Assembly (NCBI GenBank): GCA_949825065.1
Contig: OX463842.1
Coordinates: 37,133,323-37,197,322 of the forward strand
DNA length: 64,000 nt
Direction of reading: 5' to 3'
Origin: Odontocerum albicorne
Lineage: Eukaryota > Arthropoda > Insecta > Trichoptera > Odontoceridae
This document shows, in pieces, positions 63,886 through 64,000 of this stretch (positions are counted from its first letter, which is position 1; each line of letters starts with the position of its first letter). The translations under genes were made by a program, and so were the position numbers. Under the pieces are notes generated by a model. The model ran no database searches, was not told where the DNA came from, and was given only the letters and a program-made list of their open reading frames with translations.

Positions 63886-64000
63886 TTATATATATATAAA
63901 AAAAAATTTATTGTAATAGGTGAGGAGAGTAGTGGCTAATAAGGGGAGGGGAGTATGTAGGCGTCAAAAGGATAGCTTTTGAACGGAAAACATATTTAGT

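Overview
The window looks like arthropod, probably insect, nuclear DNA. It is strongly AT-rich and almost free of coding sequence, and it is saturated with decayed transposable elements. There are tRNA-derived SINEs, 5'-truncated non-LTR retrotransposons of several lineages, two mariner lineages, piggyBac-type TTAA elements, palindromic hairpin elements and satellite-like tandem repeats. No operon, rRNA, CRISPR or bacterial signal was seen. I cannot name the species; Lepidoptera or Hemiptera would fit, but that is inference.

The only convincing host-gene feature is one GC-rich internal exon at 42133-42420 (+). It has a polypyrimidine tract and AG acceptor, a GT donor, is 288 nt long, and its open frame gives a Pro/Gly/Ser-rich peptide. 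If it is real, much of the window is probably intron of one large plus-strand gene. Nearly all other open frames are chance frames or pieces of transposon proteins.

Layout. 1-9 kb: SINE-A, LINE-F and LINE-G remnants, a small foldback, and a GC-rich piggyBac-type MITE (5487-6113). 9-14 kb: a fresh-looking RTE-like LINE insertion with a 13-bp target duplication, SINE-B and SINE-C copies, a 4-copy tandem repeat, and the fullest hairpin element (12648-12869). 14-24 kb: LINE tails, a conserved transposon-associated protein remnant (19040-19380), LINE-K and LINE-D 3' ends. 24-25 kb: an internally deleted mariner with perfect 27-bp inverted ends. 26-37 kb: an 18-bp-core repeat, a poly(A) retro-insertion with a 12-bp duplication, many SINE-A copies and LINE-F tails. 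37.8-39.1 kb: decayed LINE-F reverse transcriptase. 40.8-41.2 kb: a 63/64-bp satellite with dimeric higher-order structure. 43-47 kb: LINE-F pieces, one split by a 139-bp hairpin element, and another satellite. 47.9-49.6 kb: a LINE-G copy with an RT catalytic remnant. 51.5 kb: a 73-bp satellite. 52.6-53.4 kb: a second mariner with two stop codons. 54-60 kb: more LINE and SINE remnants and a duplicated segment. 60.5-61.1 kb: a piggyBac-type MITE inside a SINE-A. 62.1-62.6 kb: a third mariner fragment. 63.6-63.9 kb: a short duplication and a hairpin arm with a hammerhead-like core.

The most interesting signals are three. First, a family of palindromic elements is flanked by 11-13 bp target duplications, occurs at three stages of hairpin-loop loss, and carries sequence resembling a hammerhead ribozyme core. 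Second, SINE-A and LINE-D share a 3' tail, the expected mark of a SINE using that LINE's machinery. Third, the 7-mer ACTCGTA/TACGAGT is several-fold over-represented across otherwise unrelated sequence. All family names (SINE-A, LINE-F and so on) are local labels, not database names. Percentages and databases were not computed or searched.
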